A stretch of 10,328 nucleotides of DNA from Cryomorphaceae bacterium (GTDB taxonomy: Bacteria; Bacteroidota; Bacteroidia; Flavobacteriales; BACL11). This document shows positions 1 through 7,379 of the stretch, piece by piece; position 1 is the stretch's first letter, and every line of letters begins with the position of its first letter. The DNA lies in assembly GCA_949511925.1 (NCBI GenBank), contig CATEYX010000113.1:1-10328 (forward strand), read 5' to 3'. The notes beneath the pieces are model-generated. The model saw only the letters and a program-made list of their open reading frames with translations, made no database searches and was not told the DNA's origin. A program made the position numbers and the translations under genes.

Positions 1-1274
1 CACAATAAATCAATAAATATATCTTTATGATATTTTTGCCTGTATTCTACTGCCAATTTTAAAGCATGAACCACAGCTTCCACATCATCCCCATTTACAT
101 GAAGTACTGGAGATAAAGTTACTTTAGCAACATCCGTACAATAAGTACTTGACCTAGCATCCAAATAATTTGTAGTAAAACCTACCTGATTGTTTACCGC
201 AATATGAATTGTCCCTCCTGTTTGATAGCCATCTAACTGAGCCATTTGAATAACTTCATACACAACCCCTTGCCCAGCAAGAGCTGCATCACCATGTAAT
301 AAAATAGGTAATATTTTCTTAACATCACCTGCATACTTAACATCTAACTTTGCTCTTGTAATTCCCTCAACAACAGGATCAACAGCTTCCAAGTGAGAAG
401 GATTAGGCGTTAAATTTAATTTGATGTTATTTCCGTTACTACATTTCTGCATAGAAGTAAAACCTAAATGGTATTTTACATCTCCAGAAATATTATTATC
501 TTCATATAATTTCCCTTCAAATTCTGAGAAAATTTCTTTGTAAGTCTTGTTGAAAATATTAGCCAACACATTTAACCTTCCTCTATGTGACATTCCCATT
601 ACAAATTCTTCAACACCCAATTCTGAACTGTGTTCTACTAAAGCATCCAAAGCAGGAATTAAGGATTCTGCTCCTTCCAATGAGAATCGTTTTTGCCCAA
701 CAAATTTCTTATGCAAGAAATTTTCAAAAGCAACTGCCTGATTTAATTTATGTAGAATATGCTTTTTTTGGCTTGCTTCAAATTTTGGTGTATTTGAGTT
801 TTTATGCAATCTGTTTTTAATCCATTCTATTTCCTTAGAATCACGAATATACATATACTCCACACCAATAGATTGGCAGTACACTTTTTCCAGATGAGCA
901 ATAATCACCTTTAAAGTAGAAGGGCCAATACCTACTTGCTCCCCTGCTTGAAATTCAACTTCTAAATCTGCTTCTTCTAAACCAAAATTTTTAAAATCAA
1001 GTGTAGGGGTGTACTTTCTTCTTTCTCGTACAGGATTCGTTTTGGTAAATAAGTGACCACTTTTCCTGTAAGAATCAATCAAATTAATTACCTTAAATTC
1101 TTTTTGAAAAACTTGAGGAATATCCTCTTCAGAATACACTTCTTTTGCAAAGTCGAAACCTTGAAAAAAACTACTCCATTCTTCTTCTATACTCTGAGGG
1201 TCTTGTACGAATTTATCATACATCTGCTCAATCATTCCAGTATGTAGGGCTCCTAAAAAGGAAAACTTATCCAT
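1..1274 (-). CDS. sucA: 2-oxoglutarate dehydrogenase E1 component, N-terminal 424 residues (cut by window edge)
   Basis: This is the thiamine-diphosphate-dependent E1 of the 2-oxoglutarate dehydrogenase complex, which decarboxylates 2-oxoglutarate and passes the succinyl group to the lipoyl domain of E2 in the TCA cycle. The reading frame is open from the ATG at 1274 to the window edge. The N-terminus (FLGALHTGMIEQMYDKFVQD, then EEEWSSFFQGFDF at 30-42) is the typical E2-binding leader of OGDH E1. Further family motifs are KRFSLEGAES (195-204), MSHRGRLNVLAN (228-239), NLTPNPSHLEAVDPVVEG (287-304), and the ThDP/metal motif starting at GDAALAGQG (328-336) and ending at NN (361-362). Family members are about 900 residues, so a little under half is visible; the break is positional, not a mutation. 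It has its own promoter-like site and lies 61 bases after the 118-codon gene. Family assignment is secure; whether E2 (sucB) follows cannot be seen. Confidence 0.97.
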   Translation of the reverse strand, partial: MDKFSFLGALHTGMIEQMYDKFVQDPQSIEEEWSSFFQGFDFAKEVYSEEDIPQVFQKEFKVINLIDSYRKSGHLFTKTNPVRERRKYTPTLDFKNFGLEEADLEVEFQAGEQVGIGPSTLKVIIAHLEKVYCQSIGVEYMYIRDSKEIEWIKNRLHKNSNTPKFEASQKKHILHKLNQAVAFENFLHKKFVGQKRFSLEGAESLIPALDALVEHSSELGVEEFVMGMSHRGRLNVLANIFNKTYKEIFSEFEGKLYEDNNISGDVKYHLGFTSMQKCSNGNNIKLNLTPNPSHLEAVDPVVEGITRAKLDVKYAGDVKKILPILLHGDAALAGQGVVYEVIQMAQLDGYQTGGTIHIAVNNQVGFTTNYLDARSSTYCTDVAKVTLSPVLHVNGDDVEAVVHALKLAVEYRQKYHKDIFIDLL

Positions 1275-1297
1275 TATTTATTGGTAAAATTTGATTG

Positions 1298-1305
1298 CAA
1301 AATTA
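1298..1305 (-). promoter_or_regulatory. Bacteroidota-type -7 promoter element for sucA
   Basis: The minus strand reads TAATTTTG here, a perfect match to the Bacteroidota primary-sigma -7 consensus TAnnTTTG, followed by CAATC. It sits 23 bases upstream of the sucA ATG, implying a 5' leader of about 18-20 bases. No clear TTTG -33 element appears at the usual distance, so the call rests on the -7 box and its match to the rplM promoter. Confidence 0.6.
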
Positions 1306-1335
1306 TCCATTTTTATTCATATAGGTTGTAAAATA

Positions 1336-1692
1336 CTATTGATTTTCAGGGTTTGAGTAATAATTCTTCATTATCACCTTTTGGAGTTCCCTTTTCACAA
1401 TCAATTCTGCTAACAATTCTGAAAAAGTAAGTGAAGATATTTGCATTTCTGATTGCACTTTTTCCTCTGATAAATCAATACGATATAGCAGGTTTAAAAT
1501 TCGTTTAGGATCTTGTTCATTTAATGTATTAACTAGTGTTGATGCAAATGAAAACAATTGCTTATAATCCTGAACAGGCTTTTGAATATCAAAATTTACT
1601 CCAATATTCAAAAAATCTTTTTCTAATTGAAAGGTCGTTTCTATCAGAAACTCATTAGCCATAATTGTATCGGTAATTTTTTCTAAATCCAC
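1336..1692 (-). CDS. Small protein of unknown function, coupled to the prenyl synthase gene
   Basis: I do not recognise a named family. The 118-residue product has no signal peptide, membrane segment or cysteine, and is predicted by eye to be mostly helical, with charged/hydrophobic heptad-like stretches at 44-60, 63-71 and 88-108. The most family-like core is DPKRILNLLYRIDLSEEK (61-78), followed by a helix with LLAELIVKRELQKV (93-106). From memory, unverified, short Bacteroidota proteins with a similar LYRID-SEEK core exist without an assigned function. The start is GTG (1692-1690), sharing its G with the TAG stop of the upstream gene (TAGTG). An ATG at codon 11 is an alternative start, but the overlap favours GTG. 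The arrangement suggests translational coupling to the prenyl synthase. The gene is probably real: the frame fills the space exactly and the composition matches its neighbours. Confidence 0.8.
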   Translation of the reverse strand: MDLEKITDTIMANEFLIETTFQLEKDFLNIGVNFDIQKPVQDYKQLFSFASTLVNTLNEQDPKRILNLLYRIDLSEEKVQSEMQISSLTFSELLAELIVKRELQKVIMKNYYSNPENQ

Positions 1693-2657
1693 TAAGAAAC
1701 TCTATCCATCAACAATGCTGAAAAAGCCAGTAAGGGCTCTTTGTTTTCTGAATCTATAGCTGCTAAATTTTCCATTGCCCTTGCATGGTACTCCCTCATC
1801 AAATTAGTTGTTAATTCAGGAATCTCTAAGTTAGAAAATATCGATTTTACTGCATCAACCTTCAGCTGAGAAGTATCATTAGTTGAAAAATATTGCTCCA
1901 AATTTTGTCTTTGGGTTCCATCCGTTAACGCCAACGCTTTTAGGTATAGGTAGGTTTTTTTATTTGCCATAATATCTCCTCCAACTTGTTTACCAAAAGT
2001 TGCAGCATCACCAAAAGCATCTAGCAAATCATCTTTTAACTGAAAAGCGATTCCCAAATCTCTTCCAAAAGCATACAAATGATTTTGTTCTTCTTTAGAT
2101 GCTCCTGATGTAATTCCGCCAATCTGCAAAGCAGCACCTAACAATACTGCTGTTTTATATTCGATCATTTTTAAGTAATCGGGAATACTAACATCCGATT
2201 GAGTTTCGAAATCCATATCCCATTGCTGTCCCTCACACACTTCAATTGCTGCTTTACTAAACACGGCTAATACTTGCTTAACAATCGTATTATCCACTTC
2301 AGCCATTAACTGATAAGCTTGCACCAACATAGTATCTCCTGACAAAATAGCAACATTACTATTCCACTTTTCGTGTACCGTTTTCTGCCCTCTTCTTAAA
2401 GGAGCATTATCCATAATGTCATCATGTAAAAGGGTAAAATTATGAAAGACTTCAATAGCTAATGCAGGTGAAATTGCTTTCTCAATATTCTTATCAAACA
2501 ATTGATGTGCCATTAAAACCAAAATTGGGCGCATACGCTTCCCTCCTAAACCAAGAATATAATCTATCGGCTCATATAATAATGATGGGTTCTTTGGATA
2601 TTCTATTCTATCTAGCTCATCACTAACTAACGCACTTAATTCTTGGATGGATTTCAT
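1692..2657 (-). CDS. Trans-type polyprenyl diphosphate synthase
   Basis: This enzyme condenses isopentenyl diphosphate head-to-tail onto an allylic diphosphate, making the prenyl chain for quinones, carotenoids or other lipids. Hallmarks in order: GGKRMRP (38-44, substrate binding), the first aspartate-rich motif DDIMD (79-83) with RR at 88-89, the YKTA segment (167-170), and the second aspartate-rich motif DDLLD (209-213) followed by GGDI (226-229) and KK (233-234). At 321 residues it has normal family length. The first motif is DDxxD, not the DDxxxxD of bacterial IspA-type farnesyl diphosphate synthases. The residue five before it is Phe74, a position where aromatic residues limit chain length in characterised enzymes, so a short product (about C20) is inferred rather than a C35-C40 quinone tail. 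The ATG overlaps the rfbA stop (TAATG), and its own stop overlaps the next start (TAGTG). Family is certain; product length is not. Confidence 0.93.
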   Translation of the reverse strand: MKSIQELSALVSDELDRIEYPKNPSLLYEPIDYILGLGGKRMRPILVLMAHQLFDKNIEKAISPALAIEVFHNFTLLHDDIMDNAPLRRGQKTVHEKWNSNVAILSGDTMLVQAYQLMAEVDNTIVKQVLAVFSKAAIEVCEGQQWDMDFETQSDVSIPDYLKMIEYKTAVLLGAALQIGGITSGASKEEQNHLYAFGRDLGIAFQLKDDLLDAFGDAATFGKQVGGDIMANKKTYLYLKALALTDGTQRQNLEQYFSTNDTSQLKVDAVKSIFSNLEIPELTTNLMREYHARAMENLAAIDSENKEPLLAFSALLMDRVS

Positions 2658-3514
2658 TATTTTTTTACTAAATTAATCAAATACTCACCATATCCACTTT
2701 TCACAAGTGGCTCTGCAATTTCTAGTAATTTTTGGTCATTAATATAACCCATCCTATAAGCAGCTTCCTCAATACAACCAATCTTTCTCCCTTGCCTATC
2801 CTCAATAACTTGTACATATTGATTAGCCTGCATTAAGGATTGAAAAGTACCTGTATCCAACCAAGCCGTCCCTCTTCCAAGTACCCTCACATCTAACTCC
2901 CCTCTTCTCAAATACTCTTTGTTTACATCAGTAATTTCGTACTCTCCTCTTGCAGAAGGTTTAATATTCTTAGCAATCTCTACAACTGAATTATCATAAT
3001 AATACAGCCCTGGAATAGCATAATTTGATTTAGGCTTTGCCGGTTTTTCTTCTAGGGATAAAGCCTTAAAATTTTCATCAAAATCAACCACCCCATATCT
3101 TTCAGGATCGTTAACATGGTAACCAAATACAATGCCGCCTTTAACATCCTGACAAGAAGTTAAGCTTTGGATTTTCATCTGAAAAATATTATCACCTAAT
3201 ACCAAGCATACATTATCATCACCAATAAATTTTTCACCCAATACAAAGGCTTGTGCTAATCCGTTTGGCACTTCTTGCACCTTATATTCAAAACGACAAC
3301 CTATGCGACTTCCGTCACCTAATAATTTTTTAAATAATGGCAAATCATGAGGGGTTGAAATAATTAGAATTTCCTTTATACCTGAATATATTAAGGTAGA
3401 TAAAGGATAATAAATCATGGGTTTATCATAAATAGGCATCATCTGTTTGCTGACAGCTAAAGTTAAGGGATGTAATCGTGTACCTGATCCTCCTGCTAAA
3501 ATTATTCCTTTCAT
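2657..3514 (-). CDS. rfbA: Glucose-1-phosphate thymidylyltransferase (RmlA)
   Basis: RmlA makes dTDP-glucose from dTTP and glucose-1-phosphate, the first step to dTDP-L-rhamnose and other deoxysugars of surface polysaccharides; it is cytosolic. The 285-residue length is typical. Visible motifs: nucleotide-binding signature GGSGTRLHPLT (8-18) with Lys23, QEVPNGLAQAF (80-90), LGDN (106-109, catalytic Asp108), LEEKP (154-158, sugar-phosphate-binding Lys157), YEITD (192-196) and GTAWLDTGT (215-223, metal-binding Asp220). The short-form C-terminus ends in a Lys pair. It lies 8 bases after the transporter stop and overlaps the prenyl synthase start by one base. Unusually, rmlB, rmlC and rmlD are not adjacent: the gene is embedded between a transporter and an isoprenoid gene. 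The dTTP-specific assignment rests on overall sequence; a UTP-using relative (GalU-type) would differ clearly in these motifs. Confidence 0.96.
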   Translation of the reverse strand: MKGIILAGGSGTRLHPLTLAVSKQMMPIYDKPMIYYPLSTLIYSGIKEILIISTPHDLPLFKKLLGDGSRIGCRFEYKVQEVPNGLAQAFVLGEKFIGDDNVCLVLGDNIFQMKIQSLTSCQDVKGGIVFGYHVNDPERYGVVDFDENFKALSLEEKPAKPKSNYAIPGLYYYDNSVVEIAKNIKPSARGEYEITDVNKEYLRRGELDVRVLGRGTAWLDTGTFQSLMQANQYVQVIEDRQGRKIGCIEEAAYRMGYINDQKLLEIAEPLVKSGYGEYLINLVKK

Positions 3515-3522
3515 TTTTAGTT

Positions 3523-5901
3523 TTATTTTCGTTTTACTTTTAGTTCATCTAATTCAATATCTCCCTCTTCATCAAAAATATCCAACAAAGGTTCCTGAAA
3601 AGCCTCATAGTTGATTATCTTTTCCAAAGAAAGTAATAATGCCGGAAGCAACAATAAATTAGATAGCATAGCGAATAATAAAGTAATTGACACTAATAAG
3701 CCAAGCGCTATCGTCCCTCCAAAATCAGAAGCAACAAATATAAAGAAACCAAAGAACAATACAACAGAAGTATAAAACATACTCACACTGGTTTCATTTA
3801 GGGCAGATAAAACCGATTTTTTGATATTCCAATTATTAACCAATAATTCCTGTCTATATTTAGCTAAGAAGTGAATGGTATCATCCACCGAGATACCAAA
3901 AGCAATGGAGAAAACCAAAATAGTGGACGGCTTCAAAGCAATTCCGAAATACCCCATAATAGCACCAGTAAGGAGCAAAGGAATGAGATTAGGAATAATA
4001 GAAACAACAACCATTCTAAAAGAGTTAAACATCCATGCCATAAAAATAGAAATCAATATGATTACTAATAATAAACTCAACATTAAGTTCTTAAGTAAAA
4101 ATTTTGTTCCATTCAAGAAAACAACACTAGAACCTGTTATAGTTACATCATATTTATTAACATCAAATATCTTATTCACCTTAGGCAACAAAGCTTCAAA
4201 TACACTATCCATTTTAGTTGTCGAAATATCAGCAACTCTTAAACTAATACGGGCTTCCTGTTTTAAAGAATCGATCATTAATATTCCCATATTCATGCTT
4301 GCGGTACTATTGTTCAGATAAGATAATATCATTCTTTGCTCCTGAGAGTTTGGTAAAGAATAATAAGCTGAATCTCCATTATAAAAAGCCTGTTTACTAA
4401 ACTTCACCATATCAACATAGGAGGATGGTTTAGAGAATTCCTTAAAACTAGCAAGCTCCTGACTTAACTGTTCAATCTTGATTAAATTATAGGATTTTAA
4501 CAAGCCATTTTTCTTCTTAGTATTTACCACAACCTCTAATGGCATTACACCGCCAAAATTACTTTCAAAAAATTTTAAATCCTTGTACAAATCACCTTCT
4601 TTAGGTAACTCGTCAGTAATATTTCCTGTTGTTTTAACATTTAAAATACCAAACACACCAAACAAAATAAGAATAGTAGTAACAAAATATATTTGTTTCC
4701 TTCTGTACTGAACTAAAAATACTAGGCGTTCCACTAGTCTATTAATCCATATCTTGTCCAAGTGCTTTGTATGCCTATATTTTGGTGGAGAAGCAAAAGA
4801 AAAATAAATAGGTATAATAAATAATGAAAGGAAAAATATAAAAATAATATTGACTGATGCAATCAATCCAAATTCTTGTAATGTTTCACTGTTAGTAAGC
4901 ATAAATGCAGCAAAACCTGAAGCAGTAGTAAGGTTTGTCAATAAGGTGATATTTCCAATCTTCTGCACCATTTTTCTTAATGCATAATCCTTATTTTGAG
5001 TTCGCTTAAACTCATTATGAAACTTATTAATTAGAAAGATACAATTTGGAATTCCTATAACAATTAAAACCGGAGGGATAAGAGCCATAAGAACAGAAAC
5101 CTCATAATCTAATATTGCAATAGTTCCAAAAGAGAAAACTACCCCCAACACCACCACAATCATAGAGGAAAATACTGCCTTAAAAGACCTGAAAAACAAA
5201 AATAATATCAAAGAAGTAATAAGTAAAGTAAAAATAATGAATAACGATATTTCATCCTTTATCTTAATAGAATCAACGGTACGAATATAAGGAAGACCCG
5301 AATAATGAACCTTAGTTTGAAACTCGTCAGCATAAGCATCTACCAAATCCTTAATGGAAAAAATTAATTTTTCTCTACTTGCTGATTTCATTACAATATT
5401 ATCTAGAGTAATTAGTAGAGTACTTACCTTATTATCATTAGAATTAATTAGCCCTTTATAAAAGGGCTGTTTGCTGTATTGAGAAAATGCACTATCTAAT
5501 TGTTCTTGTGTCTTCACGTCATGTGAAAACCAACTTTTCAATACAAATTTCTTATTGGCTGTATCCTTAAAAAGAACAGGAAGATTAGCAAATGAAACAA
5601 CTTGCGCTACTCCATTAATAATTTCAATATCCTGTGTTACCTTGTCCCACTTTAGCAAATGTTCCAATGTTGATATTAAGCTATCTTCAATAGCAATTAC
5701 TAAGACATTTTGTTCTCCATACTTTTCTAAAAAACCTTGATAATCCAAACTTATTGGATGGTCGCTAGGTAGTAGTTTAGCCATGCTATAAGAGAGACGA
5801 ACATCTCTACCCTTCTTAACCATAAAGACAGTTAACCCGGCAATAAGCAGAATAATAATGATTCTTTTTTTTAAGATTAATCTAGAAAGAAATATCCACA
5901 T
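3523..5901 (-). CDS. RND-superfamily (MMPL-type) inner-membrane transporter
   Basis: The 792-residue protein has the duplicated RND layout. A first membrane helix (about 12-28) is followed by a large periplasmic domain (about 30-215), then five helices (about 217-370). A seventh helix (about 402-420) is followed by a second periplasmic domain (about 425-600), then five more helices (about 604-757). The second half carries the signature AFGISVDDTIHFLAKYRQE (667-685); Asp673/Asp674 in helix 10 are the likely proton-relay residues. The matching place in helix 4 reads GIPNCIFLINKFHNE (283-297) and lacks acidic residues. The tail after 758 is cytoplasmic and acidic. It resembles the 'predicted exporter of the RND superfamily' group, related to hopanoid/lipid exporters such as HpnN; the substrate is unknown. 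It follows an intrinsic terminator and opens a likely operon with rfbA (8-base gap). The ATG start places the first helix at the N-terminus as expected. Confidence 0.9.
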   Translation of the reverse strand: MWIFLSRLILKKRIIIILLIAGLTVFMVKKGRDVRLSYSMAKLLPSDHPISLDYQGFLEKYGEQNVLVIAIEDSLISTLEHLLKWDKVTQDIEIINGVAQVVSFANLPVLFKDTANKKFVLKSWFSHDVKTQEQLDSAFSQYSKQPFYKGLINSNDNKVSTLLITLDNIVMKSASREKLIFSIKDLVDAYADEFQTKVHYSGLPYIRTVDSIKIKDEISLFIIFTLLITSLILFLFFRSFKAVFSSMIVVVLGVVFSFGTIAILDYEVSVLMALIPPVLIVIGIPNCIFLINKFHNEFKRTQNKDYALRKMVQKIGNITLLTNLTTASGFAAFMLTNSETLQEFGLIASVNIIFIFFLSLFIIPIYFSFASPPKYRHTKHLDKIWINRLVERLVFLVQYRRKQIYFVTTILILFGVFGILNVKTTGNITDELPKEGDLYKDLKFFESNFGGVMPLEVVVNTKKKNGLLKSYNLIKIEQLSQELASFKEFSKPSSYVDMVKFSKQAFYNGDSAYYSLPNSQEQRMILSYLNNSTASMNMGILMIDSLKQEARISLRVADISTTKMDSVFEALLPKVNKIFDVNKYDVTITGSSVVFLNGTKFLLKNLMLSLLLVIILISIFMAWMFNSFRMVVVSIIPNLIPLLLTGAIMGYFGIALKPSTILVFSIAFGISVDDTIHFLAKYRQELLVNNWNIKKSVLSALNETSVSMFYTSVVLFFGFFIFVASDFGGTIALGLLVSITLLFAMLSNLLLLPALLLSLEKIINYEAFQEPLLDIFDEEGDIELDELKVKRK

Positions 5902-5930
5902 AAGGGTAAATAATTTGCGCTAAAATACTT

Positions 5931-5962
5931 CAATTTTAAAGCTTAAAGCTGAAATATACCAA
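5931..5962 (-). promoter_or_regulatory. Possible promoter of the transporter-rfbA-prenyl synthase operon
   Basis: On the minus strand a TTG (5962-5960) is followed after 21 bases by TAAAATTG (5938-5931), one mismatch from the TAnnTTTG -7 consensus. The spacing fits Bacteroidota promoters, and the site lies just past the frr terminator, where a new promoter is needed. The TTG overlaps the end of the terminator tail. The region is AT-rich, so chance matches are likely. Confidence 0.3.
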
Positions 5963-5963
5963 T

Positions 5964-5987
5964 AAAAAAGGGGCATTTAGCCCCTTT
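5964..5987 (-). terminator. Intrinsic terminator after frr
   Basis: The minus-strand RNA forms a perfect 8-bp stem, AAAGGGGC pairing with GCCCCUUU (5987-5980 with 5974-5967), closed by a 5-base loop UAAAU, with the run of U continuing to 5964. It starts 21 bases past the frr stop. On the plus strand no T-run follows the stem, so the direction is clear. It ends the pyrH-frr transcript and separates it from the transporter operon. Confidence 0.9.
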
Positions 5988-6008
5988 AATTTCTATATTT
6001 AGCAATAA

Positions 6009-6572
6009 TTAAACTGTCATTATTTCAACCTCTTTTGCTGAATATACAACATCAATTTTAGCCGAATAGGTATTGGTTAATTCCTGGACAGAAGCCTCTG
6101 CATCTCTAACTGCATCTTCTGAAAGACCTTCCTTACCTAATTTTTTCATTTCATCATTTGCTTTTTGTCTGATATTCCTAATACTCACCTTTGCATTTTC
6201 AATTTCAACCTTAGCCTGTTTTACCAAATCTTTTCTTCTATCTTCAGTTAAAGGTGGTACATTAATAATTATTCTCTCACCATTATTGGATGGGTTAAAT
6301 CCTAGATTTGCATCTACAATAGCTTGTTCAATTACAGAAATTAAACTTTTATCAAAAGGTTGAATAGAAATAGTTTGAGAATCAGGAGTTGAAACATTAG
6401 CCGCCTGTGCAAGTGGAGTTGAAGCTCCATAATAATCCACCTTTATTGTTCTTAACATTTGCGGATTAGCTTTTCCAGCTCTAATTTTTCCTAATACATT
6501 TTCAAGATGAGTAATAGCTTCTAGCATTTGCTCTTTAGTAATGTCCAATTGGAAATTTACATCTTCAGTCAT
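6009..6572 (-). CDS. frr: Ribosome recycling factor
   Basis: RRF acts with EF-G to split the post-termination ribosome so that its subunits can be reused; it is cytosolic and essential in most bacteria. The 187-residue length is typical. Motifs: KIRAGKANPQML (29-40, domain I helix), VDYYGASTPLAQAANVS (45-61, entry to the beta domain II), the domain II segment ending PPLTEDRRKDLVK (106-118), and the long C-terminal helices with VSIRNIRQKAND (129-140) and KKLGKEGLSEDAVRDAE (143-159). The protein ends KEVEIMTV. It lies 24 bases downstream of pyrH, the common bacterial pairing, and is followed by an intrinsic terminator. No promoter is evident in the pyrH-frr gap, so co-transcription is expected. 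The upstream sequence has no Shine-Dalgarno, as usual in this phylum. Confidence 0.98.
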   Translation of the reverse strand: MTEDVNFQLDITKEQMLEAITHLENVLGKIRAGKANPQMLRTIKVDYYGASTPLAQAANVSTPDSQTISIQPFDKSLISVIEQAIVDANLGFNPSNNGERIIINVPPLTEDRRKDLVKQAKVEIENAKVSIRNIRQKANDEMKKLGKEGLSEDAVRDAEASVQELTNTYSAKIDVVYSAKEVEIMTV

Positions 6573-6596
6573 AATAGTCTATATATCAAATTATAT

Positions 6597-7310
6597 TTAA
6601 AAATTAACGAGAGTTCCTACATTCTCACCTTTACAAATCTTAGCCAAATTTCCTTCAATATTCATATTGAACACTTTAATTGGCAAATTATTTTCTTGGC
6701 AAAGCGTAAAGGCTGTCAAATCCATAATACTTAATTTCTTTTGGAATACTTCATCAAAAGTAATTGTATCATATTTTGTTGCACTTGGATCCTTTTCAGG
6801 GTCAGCTGTATAAATGCCATCTACTCTTGTTCCTTTTAAAATAATATCTGCCTCAATTTCAATAGCACGCAAAGCAGCAGCAGTATCTGTAGTGAAATAT
6901 GGGTTACCTGTTCCTGCTCCGAAAACAACAACTCTTCCTTTTTGCAAGTGACGCATTGCCTTTCTTCTTATATAAGGTTCAGCAACTTGTTCCATTCTTA
7001 TAGCGGTAAGCAATCTAGTTTCAATATTAATTGATTCTAGAGCTGACTGTAGTGCCATTCCGTTAATAATAGTGGCTAACATACCCATATGGTCTCCCTG
7101 CACTCTATCAAAACCTGCACCTTCTGATTGGATTCCTCTATAAATATTTCCGCCACCAATTACTATGGCAAGCTCTACATTTTGCTTGACAATAGCTTGA
7201 ATTTCATTAGCATAAGCACTCAAAACCTTAGAATCGATACCATACTCTCCATCACCCATTAAAGCCTCGCCACTTAATTTTAAAAGAATTCTCTTGTATT
7301 GCATAATCAT
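6597..7310 (-). CDS. pyrH: UMP kinase
   Basis: PyrH phosphorylates UMP to UDP with ATP in pyrimidine nucleotide synthesis, as a hexamer of the amino-acid-kinase fold. Motifs: KLSGEAL (11-17), IGGGNIYRG (51-59), GDHMGMLATIINGMALQ (72-88), FGAGTGNPYFTTDTAAALRA (130-149, nucleotide and UMP contacts), KGTRVDGIYTADPEKDP (159-175) and the C-terminal FNMN (214-217). Length is normal. Two in-frame starts are available: ATG at 7310 (used here, 237 residues) and ATG at 7304 (235 residues). The second would give the usual short leader before YKRILLKLSGE, so either could be used; no Shine-Dalgarno decides between them. The gene is separated from tsf by a strong terminator and has its own TAnnTTTG box, so it is transcribed independently of the ribosomal block with frr downstream. 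Confidence 0.98.
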   Translation of the reverse strand: MIMQYKRILLKLSGEALMGDGEYGIDSKVLSAYANEIQAIVKQNVELAIVIGGGNIYRGIQSEGAGFDRVQGDHMGMLATIINGMALQSALESINIETRLLTAIRMEQVAEPYIRRKAMRHLQKGRVVVFGAGTGNPYFTTDTAAALRAIEIEADIILKGTRVDGIYTADPEKDPSATKYDTITFDEVFQKKLSIMDLTAFTLCQENNLPIKVFNMNIEGNLAKICKGENVGTLVNF

Positions 7311-7323
7311 GTTAAAAATTTCT

Positions 7324-7331
7324 CAAAGATA
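7324..7331 (-). promoter_or_regulatory. Bacteroidota-type -7 promoter element for pyrH-frr
   Basis: The minus strand reads TATCTTTG, a perfect TAnnTTTG match, 13 bases upstream of the first pyrH ATG and downstream of the tsf terminator. A TTTTG lies 16 bases upstream, slightly closer than the usual spacing, so the -33 half is weak. The implied 5' leader is very short, under about 15 bases. Confidence 0.5.
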
Positions 7332-7379
7332 AGAAATTACACGCAAGCAAAAGGAAACTGAAGAATGGAATTTATACAC

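Noticed and set aside
547..1247. Plus-strand open frames of 64-77 codons
   Set aside because: All lie opposite the well-supported sucA coding sequence and show no protein-family features.
3875..4321. 148-codon plus-strand open frame opposite the transporter gene
   Set aside because: It is the antisense shadow of the second periplasmic domain and helices 8-10 of the transporter; composition and lack of any family motif argue against a gene.
5936..5950. Short palindrome/direct repeat of AAAGCT upstream of the transporter gene
   Set aside because: The perfect palindrome is 6 bases and the repeat 6 bases, within AT-rich DNA; no basis for calling an operator.
6573..6596. TATAATTTG in the pyrH-frr gap as a promoter for frr
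   Set aside because: It does not match TAnnTTTG in register and the 24-base gap plus common pyrH-frr pairing make read-through the simpler explanation.
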